Source: JAJEDW01 sp963555775 (GTDB taxonomy: Bacteria; Acidobacteriota; Terriglobia; 20CM-2-55-15). From it: a stretch of DNA of 64,000 nt. Under the pieces are notes generated by a model. The model worked only from the letters and a program-made list of their open reading frames with translations, did no database searches and had not been told where the DNA came from. The stretch covers positions 434,001 through 498,000 of the forward strand of contig CAUVWY020000005.1 of NCBI GenBank assembly GCA_963555775.3, written 5' to 3'. Every line of letters starts with the position of its first letter. The stretch's first letter is position 1. A program made the translations under genes and the position numbers. Below are positions 17,533 through 26,876 of this stretch, in pieces.

Positions 17533-17555
17533 AAGGGCGGCCACCGGCCGCCCTT
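17533..17555. terminator. bidirectional hairpin terminator
   Basis: AAGGGCGGCC and GGCCGCCCTT are perfect 10-bp complements around a 3-nt loop, placed between convergent genes. On the minus strand the hairpin is followed by a short T-run (TTTTCG), so it may end both the desaturase and the DUF6152 transcripts. Confidence 0.75.
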
Positions 17556-17585
17556 CATTTCACTCCGGGATTGAAACGGAGACGG

Positions 17586-17978
17586 CTATCTGGGGCTACC
17601 CGAAAACACAGTGGTGCCATCGTCCGTCGTAATCGTTGCCCGACCGACGTTGGTGGACTCGGGGTTCTTGGCGCGAATCCCTTCAACCGTCACGTGCTCC
17701 CCAGCAGCCAGCGTATCTTTCCGCCAACCTCTCCGGAACAGCGAATTCGGCGCGCCACCCTCGACACGATAAGTCTGCACGGTGCCGTCCCCGGACGTGA
17801 CATCGATACGCGTGTAGATATGCGGGTTCAGCCAGTCCACCTGCTTGACGACTCCCTCGAATTCAATGGGTTGGTTTACGTCGAACTCCGCCGAAACGGA
17901 ATGGTGGGCGAGAAGCGGCATCGCGACCGCCAGGGCGCAGACGGCGACGACGGGCATAATCAACGATTTCAACTGCAT
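17586..17978 (-). CDS. DUF6152 exported protein, copy 2
   Basis: A 130-residue protein. The ATG at 17978 follows GGAGG at the usual distance and begins the signal MQLKSLIMPVV. The signal ends ...PLLA, leaving His-His-Ser as the mature N-terminus. The core motifs V-D-W-L-N-P-H-I-Y and R-R-G-W-R-K-D are present. It is convergent with the desaturase and has no family-2 partner next to it. Confidence 0.8.
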   Translation of the reverse strand: MQLKSLIMPVVAVCALAVAMPLLAHHSVSAEFDVNQPIEFEGVVKQVDWLNPHIYTRIDVTSGDGTVQTYRVEGGAPNSLFRRGWRKDTLAAGEHVTVEGIRAKNPESTNVGRATITTDDGTTVFSGSPR

Positions 17979-18094
17979 GGTTCCTCCAGAACTGACGCGG
18001 GGTAATTCTTCAAGGGAGATTATCCGCGTCACGATCGACTGTAGTCAACGGCAGATTTCCCAAGCGCAAATCGTCCGCCAACCCGTTTTTTTGG

Positions 18095-18140
18095 GGGTTT
18101 TCGTCGCGTAGAGAGGGAGACGCCGTCAGAGCAAGGGCGC
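18095..18140 (+). repeat. dispersed repeat, copy A
   Basis: GGGTTTTCGTCGCG followed by GAGACGCCGTCAGAGCAAG is nearly the same as 49756-49800. A second shared block, CGGCG(C/T)CGTGGCAGACAACTCG-like, follows at 18146 and at 49961. The sequence between the blocks differs in length. Its nature is unknown. Confidence 0.55.
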
Positions 18141-18186
18141 ATGAGCCGGCGCCGTGGCAGACAACTCGGGAGCAAGGCGGGATAGT

Positions 18187-18786
18187 ATGCTAAACGCAGA
18201 CGCCATGCCGCATTCTGCCCAAAGTGCAACCGAGCTTTTCGCACGCGCTCGCGCCGGCAACACGGAAGCCCTGACCGATCTGTTCCCTCTGCTGTATGAC
18301 GAATTGCGCCGCCTCGCCGCGCGGCACATCGGCCGAGAATACGGACCCCGGACTCTGCAGGCAACGGCCCTGGTCCACGAGGCCTACCTGCGCCTTGTAC
18401 CGGAAGACGACCTGGCATCGGCCGACCGGGCCCATTTCTTCGCAATTGCCGCCAAATCGATGCGGCAGGTGTTGATCGACCGCGCGCGTGCCCGTCATGC
18501 CCAGAAGCGGGGCGGCCTCATGGCGCCCGTCACATTCAACGATGAACTCCAGGTTCGACGGGACGGTGCGCGCAATGCGGACGAGACGATTGATTTGATC
18601 GCGCTCGACTCGGCCCTGACGAAGCTGCAAGCGCTCGATACGAAGCAGGCCCGGATGGTGGAACTTCGGTTCTTCGCCGGCTTGACTATCGAAGAAACCG
18701 CGGAAGTCATGCAGAGTTCTCCGGCAACCGTCAAGCGCCTCTGGACGTTCGCCCAAGCCTGGCTTCGAAAGGAGCTGGCTACGTGA
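18187..18786 (+). CDS. ECF-type RNA polymerase sigma factor
   Basis: About 199 residues. Region 2 is LYDELRRLAARHIGREYGPRTLQATALVHEAYLRL in sense, and region 4 is VELRFFAGLTIEETAEVMQSSPATVKRLW, the pattern of the acidobacterial/planctomycetal ECF group (TIGR02999). The ATG at 18187 is preferred over a start 33 nt upstream. The stop TGA overlaps the GTG of the kinase gene, so the two are translationally coupled and the kinase probably controls the sigma factor. Confidence 0.88.
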   Translation: MLNADAMPHSAQSATELFARARAGNTEALTDLFPLLYDELRRLAARHIGREYGPRTLQATALVHEAYLRLVPEDDLASADRAHFFAIAAKSMRQVLIDRARARHAQKRGGLMAPVTFNDELQVRRDGARNADETIDLIALDSALTKLQALDTKQARMVELRFFAGLTIEETAEVMQSSPATVKRLWTFAQAWLRKELAT

Positions 18787-20252
18787 CTCCGGAAGAGTTC
18801 CAGCGGCTGTCGGAAATGTTCGAAGCTGTCATCCAGCAGCCGCCGGAACGCCGCGAAGCCTGTATCGACGCACTTTCCGCCGGAAACGAAGAGTTGCACG
18901 AGGAACTCCGTGTCCTGGTCGAATCCCATCGCGAAAACGATCGTTTTCTCGAATCGGGAGTAATCGAGGACGCGGACGGGCCGTTGCACCCAGGTGACTC
19001 GATCGCCCACTACACCATTAAGCGTGAGATAGGAAATGGAGGAATGGGCATCGTCTACCTCGCGCATGACACGCGCCTCAATCGCAAAGTCGCCGTCAAG
19101 GCACTCCACGCCCACCTGGTCGCCGATACCAGGCAACGAGAGCGTTTCCGGCAGGAAGCCAGGGCCGCGGCGTCGCTTTCGCATCCGGCCGTGGCCACGG
19201 TCCATGCGCTCGAGGAACTGGACGGCCACTTCTACATCGTCTCCGAGTACGTCCGCGGCGAAACGCTTGCGGCAACCCTGGAACGAGAGGGGTTTTCCCC
19301 GAACGACGCGCTCCAGGTAGCGCTGCAGGTCGCCGAGGGACTGGCCCACGCGCACGACAGGGGGATCGTTCACCGCGACCTCAAGCCCCAGAACGTGATC
19401 CGTACGCCTCAGCAACAGCCGAAGATCATCGACTTCGGACTTGCCCGTATCCACGGCTCCGATTCGATCGAGCAGCATCTGACTCAAACGGGGTTGTTGA
19501 TGGGGTCTCCGGGTTATATGTCTCCGGAACAACTGCGGGGAGATACCGTGGACTTTCGATCGGACATTTTCGCGTTCGGGATCCTGCTCTACGAACTGCT
19601 CAGCGGAAAACATCCGCTCCAGGATCGAACCGCGGCTGCAACGTCGGCTGCAATTCTGCGGAACGAACCGGCATCCCTCCCCGGGATCGACAGGCCGCTG
19701 GACGCCATTCTCCGGCGTTGCCTCCAGAAAGAGCCTGCCGATCGCTATTCCTCGACCCGCCAACTGGTTGACGACCTTCGATCGATCGCCGCGGTTCAGA
19801 AAACGCGCGTCCCGCCGCCCGCCGCGAAAGACCGGCTTGACCGCGCCTGGTGGACATTCCACCAAGCCGCGGTTGTACTTCTATACGCCGTGACGGTCGT
19901 GGTTGTCTGGGACATCCGGGAACAATCCAGCGGCAACACATTACTGCTCTTCTATGCCGTTCTGGCCTCGGCGATCGGCAACGGGACGCTCAGGATTCAT
20001 CTGCTGTTCACCTCCCGCTTCAACGCCGCCGCCCTGGGCTCGGAGATGAAACGGATTCGCCGATGGACAACCCGCATTGACTGGTGTTTTGCGGTGCTTC
20101 TCCTGGCCGCCGCAGCGGCGATCCTGCCCGAACTGCAACTCATTTCCGGAGTCCTGGCCGCAGTCGCCGTGGTTTACCTTGTGGTCTTTCTGGTGATCGA
20201 ACCGGCGACGACCAACGCGGTATTCCCCGAGTCCGATTCCACCCGACGTTAG
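18783..20252 (+). CDS. membrane Ser/Thr protein kinase
   Basis: A 489-residue Hanks-type kinase: P-loop IGNGGMGIV at 83-91, Lys106 in VAVKAL, HRDLKPQN at 197-204, DFG at 217-219, and SPE at 247-249, all intact. An acidic N-terminal helical part (1-65) precedes it. The last 130 residues hold about four hydrophobic segments and no extracellular sensor domain. The GTG start overlaps the sigma factor stop (GTGA). It probably phosphorylates a regulator of, or the sigma factor itself. Confidence 0.9.
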   Translation: MTPEEFQRLSEMFEAVIQQPPERREACIDALSAGNEELHEELRVLVESHRENDRFLESGVIEDADGPLHPGDSIAHYTIKREIGNGGMGIVYLAHDTRLNRKVAVKALHAHLVADTRQRERFRQEARAAASLSHPAVATVHALEELDGHFYIVSEYVRGETLAATLEREGFSPNDALQVALQVAEGLAHAHDRGIVHRDLKPQNVIRTPQQQPKIIDFGLARIHGSDSIEQHLTQTGLLMGSPGYMSPEQLRGDTVDFRSDIFAFGILLYELLSGKHPLQDRTAAATSAAILRNEPASLPGIDRPLDAILRRCLQKEPADRYSSTRQLVDDLRSIAAVQKTRVPPPAAKDRLDRAWWTFHQAAVVLLYAVTVVVVWDIREQSSGNTLLLFYAVLASAIGNGTLRIHLLFTSRFNAAALGSEMKRIRRWTTRIDWCFAVLLLAAAAAILPELQLISGVLAAVAVVYLVVFLVIEPATTNAVFPESDSTRR

Positions 20253-20253
20253 C

Positions 20254-20522
20254 AGTCCGTGGTAGAGCCCTCCAGGGATCGCGTTACGAGCGCCATTGGG
20301 CCATATGCGAGGCGCCACGACGAAGTCGATGCCCCACATCGATCGAGGAGAGGCAACGTGGCAGATGGCCCCATGCCGCCGTAACCCGTAGGGCGCAGGG
20401 GGGTTCGGGTCACAGACTTTGTCGTTCGTCGGTCACGATGTGGAACCATCGCTCCGCTCCTTTCTTCGCGTCTGAAACCCGAAGACCCCCGCGCGCGACC
20501 CTGTAGGGTCCTACCACGGACT
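20254..20522. repeat. 269-bp element with 29/30-bp imperfect inverted ends
   Basis: The left arm (20254-20283) begins AGTCCGTGGTAG, and the right arm (20494-20522) is its imperfect reverse complement. Both arms contain a CCCT..AGGG core and end in CGCG. A partial third copy of the right arm is at 36281-36323. No reading frame inside is convincing. It has MITE-like form but no clear target duplication. Confidence 0.55.
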
Positions 20523-20523
20523 G

Positions 20524-20653
20524 CTAGCAGCCTGTCGGACTTTCGGCGTAAGTCCTTTGTTTTCAACAACGGCCCTTTTTAGCCCGAAACGGTAAACACA
20601 GTCATATGAATGACTTAGGTTTTTGATTCGGTGTTAGTCCGACAGGCTGCTAG
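20524..20653. mobile_element. 130-bp CTAG-ended MITE, copy 1
   Basis: It starts CTAGCAGCCTGTCGGACT and ends with the exact reverse complement (18-bp perfect terminal repeats). The same 130 bp occur at 43992-44121 without a single difference. There is no coding capacity. The CTAG ends may include a 4-bp palindromic target. It would be moved by a transposase encoded elsewhere. 20654-20752 holds nothing further except the ribosome-binding site of the next gene. Confidence 0.85.
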
Positions 20654-20752
20654 GCGCCGCCTCGCCCCCCCTACGCATCCCACTAGAAAAACCTGAGCCA
20701 TTCGACGGCGCATTTCCGCACTTATCCATTGAGACAACATAGGAGGTCGGCA

Positions 20753-21439
20753 ATGCACGATCACATCAGGGAACACAACAGCATTCTCGTGGCGCCGGAA
20801 AAACGGATCCTGACCTGGACGGCACTAAAACTCCCGCGATGGGTGAATTCCGATCACCTGACACTGCTGGGAGCGGCCGGAATGTTACTGGGAGGTCTGG
20901 CCTACTGGGGGTCCCGATGGGAGCCGCGAAGTCTGTGGATCGTGGCCATTGCGCTGGGCATCAATTGGTTCGGCGACAGCATGGATGGAACATTGGCCCG
21001 GGTACGAAACCGGCAGCGTCCCCGGTACGGTTTCTACGTCGACCACGTGGTCGATGTGGTGGGCGCGCTGTTCCTGCTGGGAGGTCTTTCGGCCTCCGGC
21101 TACATCACGCCGTGGATCGGACTTGGAATTCTGATCGGATTTCTCCTTTTGGCGGCCGAATCCTACCTTGCCACGCATGCCCTGGGGATCTTCAGGCTTT
21201 CGTTCATGGGAATCGGCGCCACGGAACTGCGGATCCTTCTTGCAGCCGGTACGTTGTATCTGCTCATCAAGCCGCAAATCGAGATCGATGGCCTCGGGTC
21301 CGTCCTCCTGTTCGATGTCGCCGGCGTCTGCGCTATCGCGGCGATGGCGGTGACTCTTTCGGTGTCCACAATCCGAAACACGCGGGCTCTATATCGTGCC
21401 GAACCCCTGCCGCCCGACGAGATGCGACGTGGAGCATGA
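20753..21439 (+). CDS. CDP-alcohol phosphatidyltransferase family protein
   Basis: A 228-residue membrane enzyme starting at an ATG preceded by AGGAGG. The signature D-G-x2-A-R...G-x3-D-x3-D is seen as MDGTLARVRN...RYGFYVDHVVD (about 78-101). About six hydrophobic segments follow. It would join a CDP-activated lipid to an alcohol in the inner membrane; the particular phospholipid is not clear. It overlaps the GtrA gene by ATGA. Confidence 0.82.
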   Translation: MHDHIREHNSILVAPEKRILTWTALKLPRWVNSDHLTLLGAAGMLLGGLAYWGSRWEPRSLWIVAIALGINWFGDSMDGTLARVRNRQRPRYGFYVDHVVDVVGALFLLGGLSASGYITPWIGLGILIGFLLLAAESYLATHALGIFRLSFMGIGATELRILLAAGTLYLLIKPQIEIDGLGSVLLFDVAGVCAIAAMAVTLSVSTIRNTRALYRAEPLPPDEMRRGA

Positions 21440-21861
21440 AGCCCAACTCCCGTTTCTCCCAAGCCATTCGCCGATGGGTCGTCTTCAATCTGGTCGGCGT
21501 CACCGGCGTCGCCGTGCAACTCGCGTCAATGACGTGGTTGCTGATTTGGGGCCTCCATTACCTGGCAGCGACCGCGTTGGCCGTCGAGGCAGCCATTTTG
21601 AACAACTTCCTGTGGCACGAGCGTTGGACCTGGGAGGACCGGCCTTCCGGAGGACCCAATGGCAGGGCCGTTCGGTTTCTCCGATTCAACCTCACCGTGG
21701 GCGTCGTCTCGATCGTCCAGAACCTTTTTCTGATGAGCTTCCTCGTGGAGTACTTCGCACTGCACTACCTGATTGGAAGTCTGCTGTCTATTGCCCTGTG
21801 TTCGCTGACGAATTTCTTGCTCAGCGACTTTCTGGTATTCCGGGCACAACGATCCACATGA
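21436..21861 (+). CDS. GtrA-family membrane protein
   Basis: 141 residues with four hydrophobic helices and the family motifs FNLVGVTGVAVQ, NNFLWHERWTW and TNFLLSDFLVF. GtrA-like proteins take part in moving polyprenyl-linked sugars or related intermediates across the membrane. ATGA overlap with the CDP-alcohol transferase suggests a shared envelope-lipid task. Confidence 0.85.
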   Translation: MKPNSRFSQAIRRWVVFNLVGVTGVAVQLASMTWLLIWGLHYLAATALAVEAAILNNFLWHERWTWEDRPSGGPNGRAVRFLRFNLTVGVVSIVQNLFLMSFLVEYFALHYLIGSLLSIALCSLTNFLLSDFLVFRAQRST

Positions 21862-21895
21862 ACTGCCATACGCACATTCGAGGAGATTCAAACCA

Positions 21896-22735
21896 ATGAC
21901 CAGACTTCGAATCCGCATCCCAATCATCGCTTTCAGCCTCACGCTTTTGGCGGCCTATGGAACCCTGCCCGCTGCCGCGGCGCAGAAACCCGAAACGCTC
22001 GCGGCGTGGAACCAGTACGTGCGGGCTACCGAGGACCGCATCGAGAGCGAACTCGGCCGCGCCGGAAGCCAATTCTTCTCCGGTGACTTCGAATCGGCGG
22101 AACGCGGAGCGGAAGGAATGGGGGCCGTTCTGGGAGGTCGGACGATCATCGCAAAAATCAAGACCCGACACCCGAAGGGGTCCGACATCGACGTGCCCGG
22201 AGGCATGATCCACCACTGGAGAGGCTCTGTCTTCATTCCAGGCGTCACGTTGGATGAAGTCCTGGATGCGGTCCGGCATCCAGAAAATGACGCCCATCAG
22301 GAAGACGTTCTCGAAGCCCGAGTCCTGGAACGGACCGACGAGTTCGTCCGCGTTTACCTCAAGCTGGTTCGTTCAAAGATCGTCACCGCCACATACAACA
22401 CCGAACACCTTGCGGTTTACCAACGGCATGGAACCGGCCGGGCATCCAGTTCGACCATTGCCCTTCGAATCGCCGAACTCGAGGATGCCGGCACGGAACG
22501 CGAGCGCGAAAAAGCGCCTGGCGAAGACCGCGGCTTTCTCTGGCGACTCCATTCCTACTGGCGATACGGGGAAGTCGACGGCGGCGTTGTCGTGGAGTGC
22601 GAATCCATTACGTTGAGCCGCTCGATCCCTTTCCTGGCACGCCCCTTTGTGGGGCCTATCGTCAATGGCGTCGCACGGGAATCGCTCGACCGGACACTTT
22701 CGGCGATGCGGATCAGGCTTGGGGATAAGGGATAG
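21896..22735 (+). CDS. secreted hypothetical protein (START/SRPBCC-like)
   Basis: 279 residues with a signal peptide ending near AAAAQ. The body (MIHHWRGSVFIPGVTLDEVLDAV, VYLKLVRSKIVTATYNTEH, VVVECESITLSRSIP) has the alternating pattern of a START/SRPBCC lipid-binding fold. It follows GtrA by 34 nt with an AGGAGA site and may belong to the same operon. The ligand is unknown. Confidence 0.62.
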   Translation: MTRLRIRIPIIAFSLTLLAAYGTLPAAAAQKPETLAAWNQYVRATEDRIESELGRAGSQFFSGDFESAERGAEGMGAVLGGRTIIAKIKTRHPKGSDIDVPGGMIHHWRGSVFIPGVTLDEVLDAVRHPENDAHQEDVLEARVLERTDEFVRVYLKLVRSKIVTATYNTEHLAVYQRHGTGRASSSTIALRIAELEDAGTEREREKAPGEDRGFLWRLHSYWRYGEVDGGVVVECESITLSRSIPFLARPFVGPIVNGVARESLDRTLSAMRIRLGDKG

Positions 22736-22776
22736 GAGTGCGGGCCGATGAACTGCGGGTTTGGGGGTAAACAACA

Positions 22777-23298
22777 ATGCGAATACTCACTCTGATGGTT
22801 TTGACGGCGTTGATCAACGGCACATTCCTGACCGGGTGCGCCCCTTCGCGCGCCCAGATGCGATTTCCACCAGTCACTTCGGCTCAGAGCGTCGATCTGT
22901 TGTGGAGTCTTGTGGCGGCCATTCCCCTGGATTCGCCCCTTGACGTGGATCTCGAGCCCGAAGGGAGGATCCGGGGCCGATTCCGTTTGGCTGATGAGCG
23001 AACACTTCTTCTCGAACAGGATGGGGCTATTCGCAGCGTTCCACGAGCGGAGATTCGGCGTGTACTTCTTGATCGAGGCCGTCATGCGGATGATGGCGCG
23101 TTGTGGGGATTCGGTACCGGCACAGCCATTGGCTTAAGTACATCAATTCCTGCGAATGGCAGCGACGCAGGTCGCGACTTTATGGTGTTCTGGACCGCCA
23201 TGTTAGCCGGAATCGGAGCTGGAATCGGCGCCTTGATCGGTGTTTTTTTCAAGGATCGGACAGTCATCTACGAAGCGCCGGTTTCCGGTCTGAAATAG
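22777..23298 (+). CDS. small lipoprotein with a glycine-rich C-terminal helix
   Basis: 173 residues with signal and lipobox L-T-G-C at about 20-23. A beta-rich middle (EGRIRGRFRLADERTLLLEQDG) is followed by a Gly-zipper-like hydrophobic stretch AGIGAGIGALIGVF near the end. There is no known family. It is the last gene of the 20.7-23.3 kb group. Confidence 0.58.
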   Translation: MRILTLMVLTALINGTFLTGCAPSRAQMRFPPVTSAQSVDLLWSLVAAIPLDSPLDVDLEPEGRIRGRFRLADERTLLLEQDGAIRSVPRAEIRRVLLDRGRHADDGALWGFGTGTAIGLSTSIPANGSDAGRDFMVFWTAMLAGIGAGIGALIGVFFKDRTVIYEAPVSGLK

Positions 23299-23461
23299 TC
23301 TGTGGCGGGTCGCGAAACGATAAGACATTCTTCGGGACGATCCATGCAACAAGGTCTTTATGGGCATCTTGTTTCTTTGGACGGGGTTCAATATCCAGAG
23401 TCCCGAACCGTTCAGTACGATTCTGCGATAATCTGGTCAGGTCGCGAATCGGAATTCATCG

Positions 23462-24586
23462 ATGCAACCAGATCACGACACCTCCAGCAGCAACGCGTAC
23501 GTCGAGTTCGAACAGGTCAGCAAGAGCTTCGACGGCCGGACCATGGTGGTGAGCGACCTCGACCTGAGTATCCGCAAGGGAGAGTTCCTGACCCTGCTCG
23601 GACCGTCCGGATCGGGCAAGACCACTTGCCTGATGATGCTCGCCGGCTTCGAAACGCCGACCTCGGGGGCGATCCGTGTCGACGGCCGCTCCATGAACCA
23701 GGTGCCTCCCCGGCTGCGGGGCATCGGCATGGTGTTCCAGAACTACGCGCTGTTCCCGCATATGAGCGTGGGCGAAAACCTGTCGTTCCCCCTGGAGGTG
23801 CGCGGGCTCGACGCGCCTTCGCGCCGCGACCGCGTGCGCCGCGCCCTGGAGCTTGTACGGCTCGAGGGGCTGGAAGATCGACCGCCAAACCAACTGTCCG
23901 GCGGCCAGCAACAGCGCGTGGCGATCGCCCGGGCACTGGTGTTCGAACCGAACCTCGTGCTGATGGACGAACCGCTTGGCGCACTCGACCGCCGGTTGCG
24001 CGAGGAACTGCAATACGAGATCCGGCGTATTCACAACGACCTCGGGGTCACCGTCCTGTAAGTCACCCACGACCAGAACGAGGCGATGGTCATGTCGGAT
24101 CGCGTCGCGGTCTTCCGGGCCGGACGCATCGAGCAGATTGCCGCGCCGGAAGTGCTTTACGAGGAGCCCGAGCGCTCCTTCGTCGCCCGTTTCATTGGCG
24201 AGAACAATCGCCTCGACGGCCGGATCGAGACCATTCGCGATGACATCTGCGACGTCGAGGTAGACGGGCGGATCGTCCGGGCGCTACGCGTCGTCGAGTG
24301 CGGACCCGGCGACGTCGCGACACTGTCCATCCGCCCGGAGCGGGTCGCCATCGCACCCAGGCCCGGGTTGTACACCAATGAGTTCGATGCCCGGGTCGAA
24401 GACATCACCTTCCTGGGCGACCATCTCCGCGTTCGCGTCAGCGTATGCGGCAGGTCGGATTTCATCGTCAAGATCCCGAACGTGGTCGGGCACGGCGCCC
24501 TGATCGAAGGCGATCGGGTCCGCGTCGGCTGGACGCCGACCGATTGCCGGGTCCTGGATCCGGACGAGAAGGAGGGCACATCATGA
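23462..24586 (+). pseudogene. potA: PotA-like ABC transporter ATPase with in-frame stop before the H-loop
   Basis: Walker A GPSGSGKT (47-54), Q-loop Gln93, signature LSGGQQ (145-150) and Walker B LVLMDE (165-170) are intact. Codon 200 is TAA at 24059-24061, where family members have a Tyr before V-T-H-D. The same frame continues without any further stop through the H-loop and a TOBE-type C-terminal domain to 24586. A one-base change (TAC or TAT to TAA) explains it. The truncated 199-residue product would lack the switch His and should not hydrolyse ATP normally. An ATG at 24086 could start a separate TOBE fragment. Confidence 0.85.
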
Positions 24587-25695
24587 CTGGCCAACATGGA
24601 CGAGCGGCAACCGTCTTCCCCCTCGCGGGGTTGCTGTCCGCGCTGGCGGCACTGGCGTCTGGCTGCTTCGGCCCGCCCGGTGAAACGCTGACCGTGGTCT
24701 CTTGGGGCGGATCGTACGGGCAGGCCGTCACCAAGGGTTACCTCGATCCCTTCTCCGAGGAAACCGGTATCGAGATCCGTCTGGAGGATTACAACGGCGG
24801 TCTGGCCCAGGTGCGTGCGCAGGTCGAATCCGGCAACGTTTACTGGGATGTCGTCGACCTCGAGATCGCCGACGCTGTCAGCGGCTGCGACGAAGGCATT
24901 CTGGAACCGATCGACGCGGCGCTGCTTGCGCCGGCGCCGGACGGCACCCCGGCCGTCGCCGACTTCCTGCCTGAGACGTTGCTGGAATGCAGTGTCGGTA
25001 CGCTGTTGTACTCCACTGTCTACGCCTACAACGACGCGCTCATCACAGGTGAGAAACCAGCCACGATGGAGGATTTCTTCGATCTGGAGCGCTTCCCGGG
25101 CCGCCGCGGAATGCGCCGCGTGCCCTTCGTCAATATGGAGTTCGCGCTGATTGCCGACGGCGTACCCATCGACCAGGTGTACGCCACTCTCGACACGCCG
25201 GCTGGGGTGGACCGCGCCTTCAGCAAGCTCGACACCATCAAGGATCAGGTGGTCTGGTGGGAAGCGGGCGCGCAACCGCCGCAGATGCTCGCCGACGGCG
25301 AGGTGGCGATGAGCACTGCCTACAACGGACGGATCTTCAACGCCCAGGCGCTGGAGAACCAGCCGTTCTTGATTGTCTGGGACGGTCAGGTATTGGATGC
25401 CGGTCAACTGGGCATCGTCGCCGGCACGCCGAATCTCGAGACGGCGCTTGAATTCGTCAGATACGCAACGACACCGGCATCGATGGCGGGTGTGAGCCGC
25501 TACATCGCCTACAGCCCCGCGCGCGAGTCGGGTCTCTCGCTCATCTCGACGCACGCCGAGACCGGCGTCGACATGAACCCGCACATGCCGACGTTCCCGG
25601 AGAACACCGGGCGCGTCCTGCGGAACGACTGGCTGTGGTGGAGCGATCACATGGACGAGATGAACGAGCGCTTCAGCGCGTGGCTGGCGCGGTGA
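24583..25695 (+). CDS. extracellular solute-binding lipoprotein, PotD-like
   Basis: 370 residues. The ATG at 24583 overlaps the potA stop (ATGA) and begins a lipoprotein signal ending in L-A-S-G-C. The fold markers VVSWGGSYGQAV, YWDVVDLEIADA and MSTAYNGRIFNA are those of spermidine/putrescine-type binding proteins. It delivers a polyamine or similar cation to the permeases encoded next; the exact ligand is not determined. Confidence 0.85.
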   Translation: MTGQHGRAATVFPLAGLLSALAALASGCFGPPGETLTVVSWGGSYGQAVTKGYLDPFSEETGIEIRLEDYNGGLAQVRAQVESGNVYWDVVDLEIADAVSGCDEGILEPIDAALLAPAPDGTPAVADFLPETLLECSVGTLLYSTVYAYNDALITGEKPATMEDFFDLERFPGRRGMRRVPFVNMEFALIADGVPIDQVYATLDTPAGVDRAFSKLDTIKDQVVWWEAGAQPPQMLADGEVAMSTAYNGRIFNAQALENQPFLIVWDGQVLDAGQLGIVAGTPNLETALEFVRYATTPASMAGVSRYIAYSPARESGLSLISTHAETGVDMNPHMPTFPENTGRVLRNDWLWWSDHMDEMNERFSAWLAR

Positions 25696-26876
25696 ACAGG
25701 CCGCGACTGCGAGCCGCCGGGTTGGCGCTGCCCCTGGTCGCGTTCATCGGCGTCACTTTCGCCGTTCCGCTGGCGACAATGCTCGTACGCAGCGTTTACG
25801 ACCCGATCGTCGCCGATGCGTTGCCCGACACCCTCGACCAACTGCGCGACTGGAACGGCGAGGGGGCGCCCGACGAGGCTGTGTACGCCGCGGCCGCACG
25901 CGAGTTGTTGCTGGCGCGCGACGAGCGGACGCTCGGGCGTGTCGCCAGCCGGGTCAACCGGGTACGCGGCGGTCTGCGAAGCGTCGTCGTCAACAGCGTG
26001 CGGCGGTTGCGGGAGATTCCCGCCGGCCCCTGGCGCGAGGCCATGATCGACATCGACGCCGACTGGGGCGATGCCCAAACCTGGCAAGCGATCCGCACTG
26101 CCGGGGATCGCCTCACGGTGAGGCACTACCTGAACGCCGTCGATCTACAGCGCCTGCCCGACGGCTCGATCGCCCGCCAGCCTCCGGATCGGCGGATCTA
26201 CCTGCGGCTTTTCCTGCGTACGTTCGCCGTCAGTCTCGGCATCACGGCGTTGTGCCTTCTACTTGGCTATCCGATCGCCCATCTGATCGCGCATGCGCGC
26301 CCGAACCGTGCAGGCCTGCTTCTGGCGCTCGTGCTGGTGCCGTTCTGGACGTCGCTGCTGGTCCGGACCACATCCTGGATCGTGCTGCTCCAGACGCAGG
26401 GGGTGATCAACGACCTGCTCGTCGCGGTCGGGTTGATCGGCGACGACGGCCGGATCGCACTGGTCTACAACATGATGGGTACGGTCGTGGCCATGACCCA
26501 CATTCTGCTCCCCTTCATGGTTCTGCCGCTTTATTCGGTCATGCGCACGATTCCGCCTCAGCAGATGACCGCCGCCGCCTCGCTGGGCGCCAGATTTCCA
26601 AAGGCGTTCCGGCGTGTCTACTGGCCCCAGACGATTTCCGGCGTCGGCGCTGGCTCGCTGCTGGTGTTCATCCTGGCCATCGGCTACTACATAACGCCCG
26701 CGCTGGTCGGTGGCCAGACCGGCCAACTCATTTCCAACTTCATCGCATACCACATGCAGGTCTCCCTGAACTGGGGACTGGCGGGCGCGCTTGGCGGGAT
26801 CCTGCTGGGATGCGTGGCCGTGCTGTACCTGCTCTACGATCGCGTGGTCGGCGTCGAGCGCATGAGGCTGGGATGA
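25692..26876 (+). CDS. ABC permease, PotB-like
   Basis: 394 residues; GTG start overlaps the binding-protein stop (GTGA). A long periplasmic insert (about 35-170) lies between the first and second membrane segments. The EAA loop is TAAASLGARFPKAFRRVYWPQT near 300, the contact site for the ATPase. About six hydrophobic segments in all. Its ATPase partner gene is broken in this copy. Confidence 0.85.
   Translation: MNRPRLRAAGLALPLVAFIGVTFAVPLATMLVRSVYDPIVADALPDTLDQLRDWNGEGAPDEAVYAAAARELLLARDERTLGRVASRVNRVRGGLRSVVVNSVRRLREIPAGPWREAMIDIDADWGDAQTWQAIRTAGDRLTVRHYLNAVDLQRLPDGSIARQPPDRRIYLRLFLRTFAVSLGITALCLLLGYPIAHLIAHARPNRAGLLLALVLVPFWTSLLVRTTSWIVLLQTQGVINDLLVAVGLIGDDGRIALVYNMMGTVVAMTHILLPFMVLPLYSVMRTIPPQQMTAAASLGARFPKAFRRVYWPQTISGVGAGSLLVFILAIGYYITPALVGGQTGQLISNFIAYHMQVSLNWGLAGALGGILLGCVAVLYLLYDRVVGVERMRLG

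Noticed and set aside
18495..19865. 456-codon minus-strand open frame
   Set aside because: It is opposite the sigma factor and the kinase, whose motifs are complete.
24059..24061. TAA recoded to an amino acid
   Set aside because: TAA is used as an ordinary stop elsewhere in the window (for example 3835-3837), and no recoding signal is seen.
24157..25650. 497-codon minus-strand open frame
   Set aside because: It is the complement of the PotA end and the PotD-like gene.
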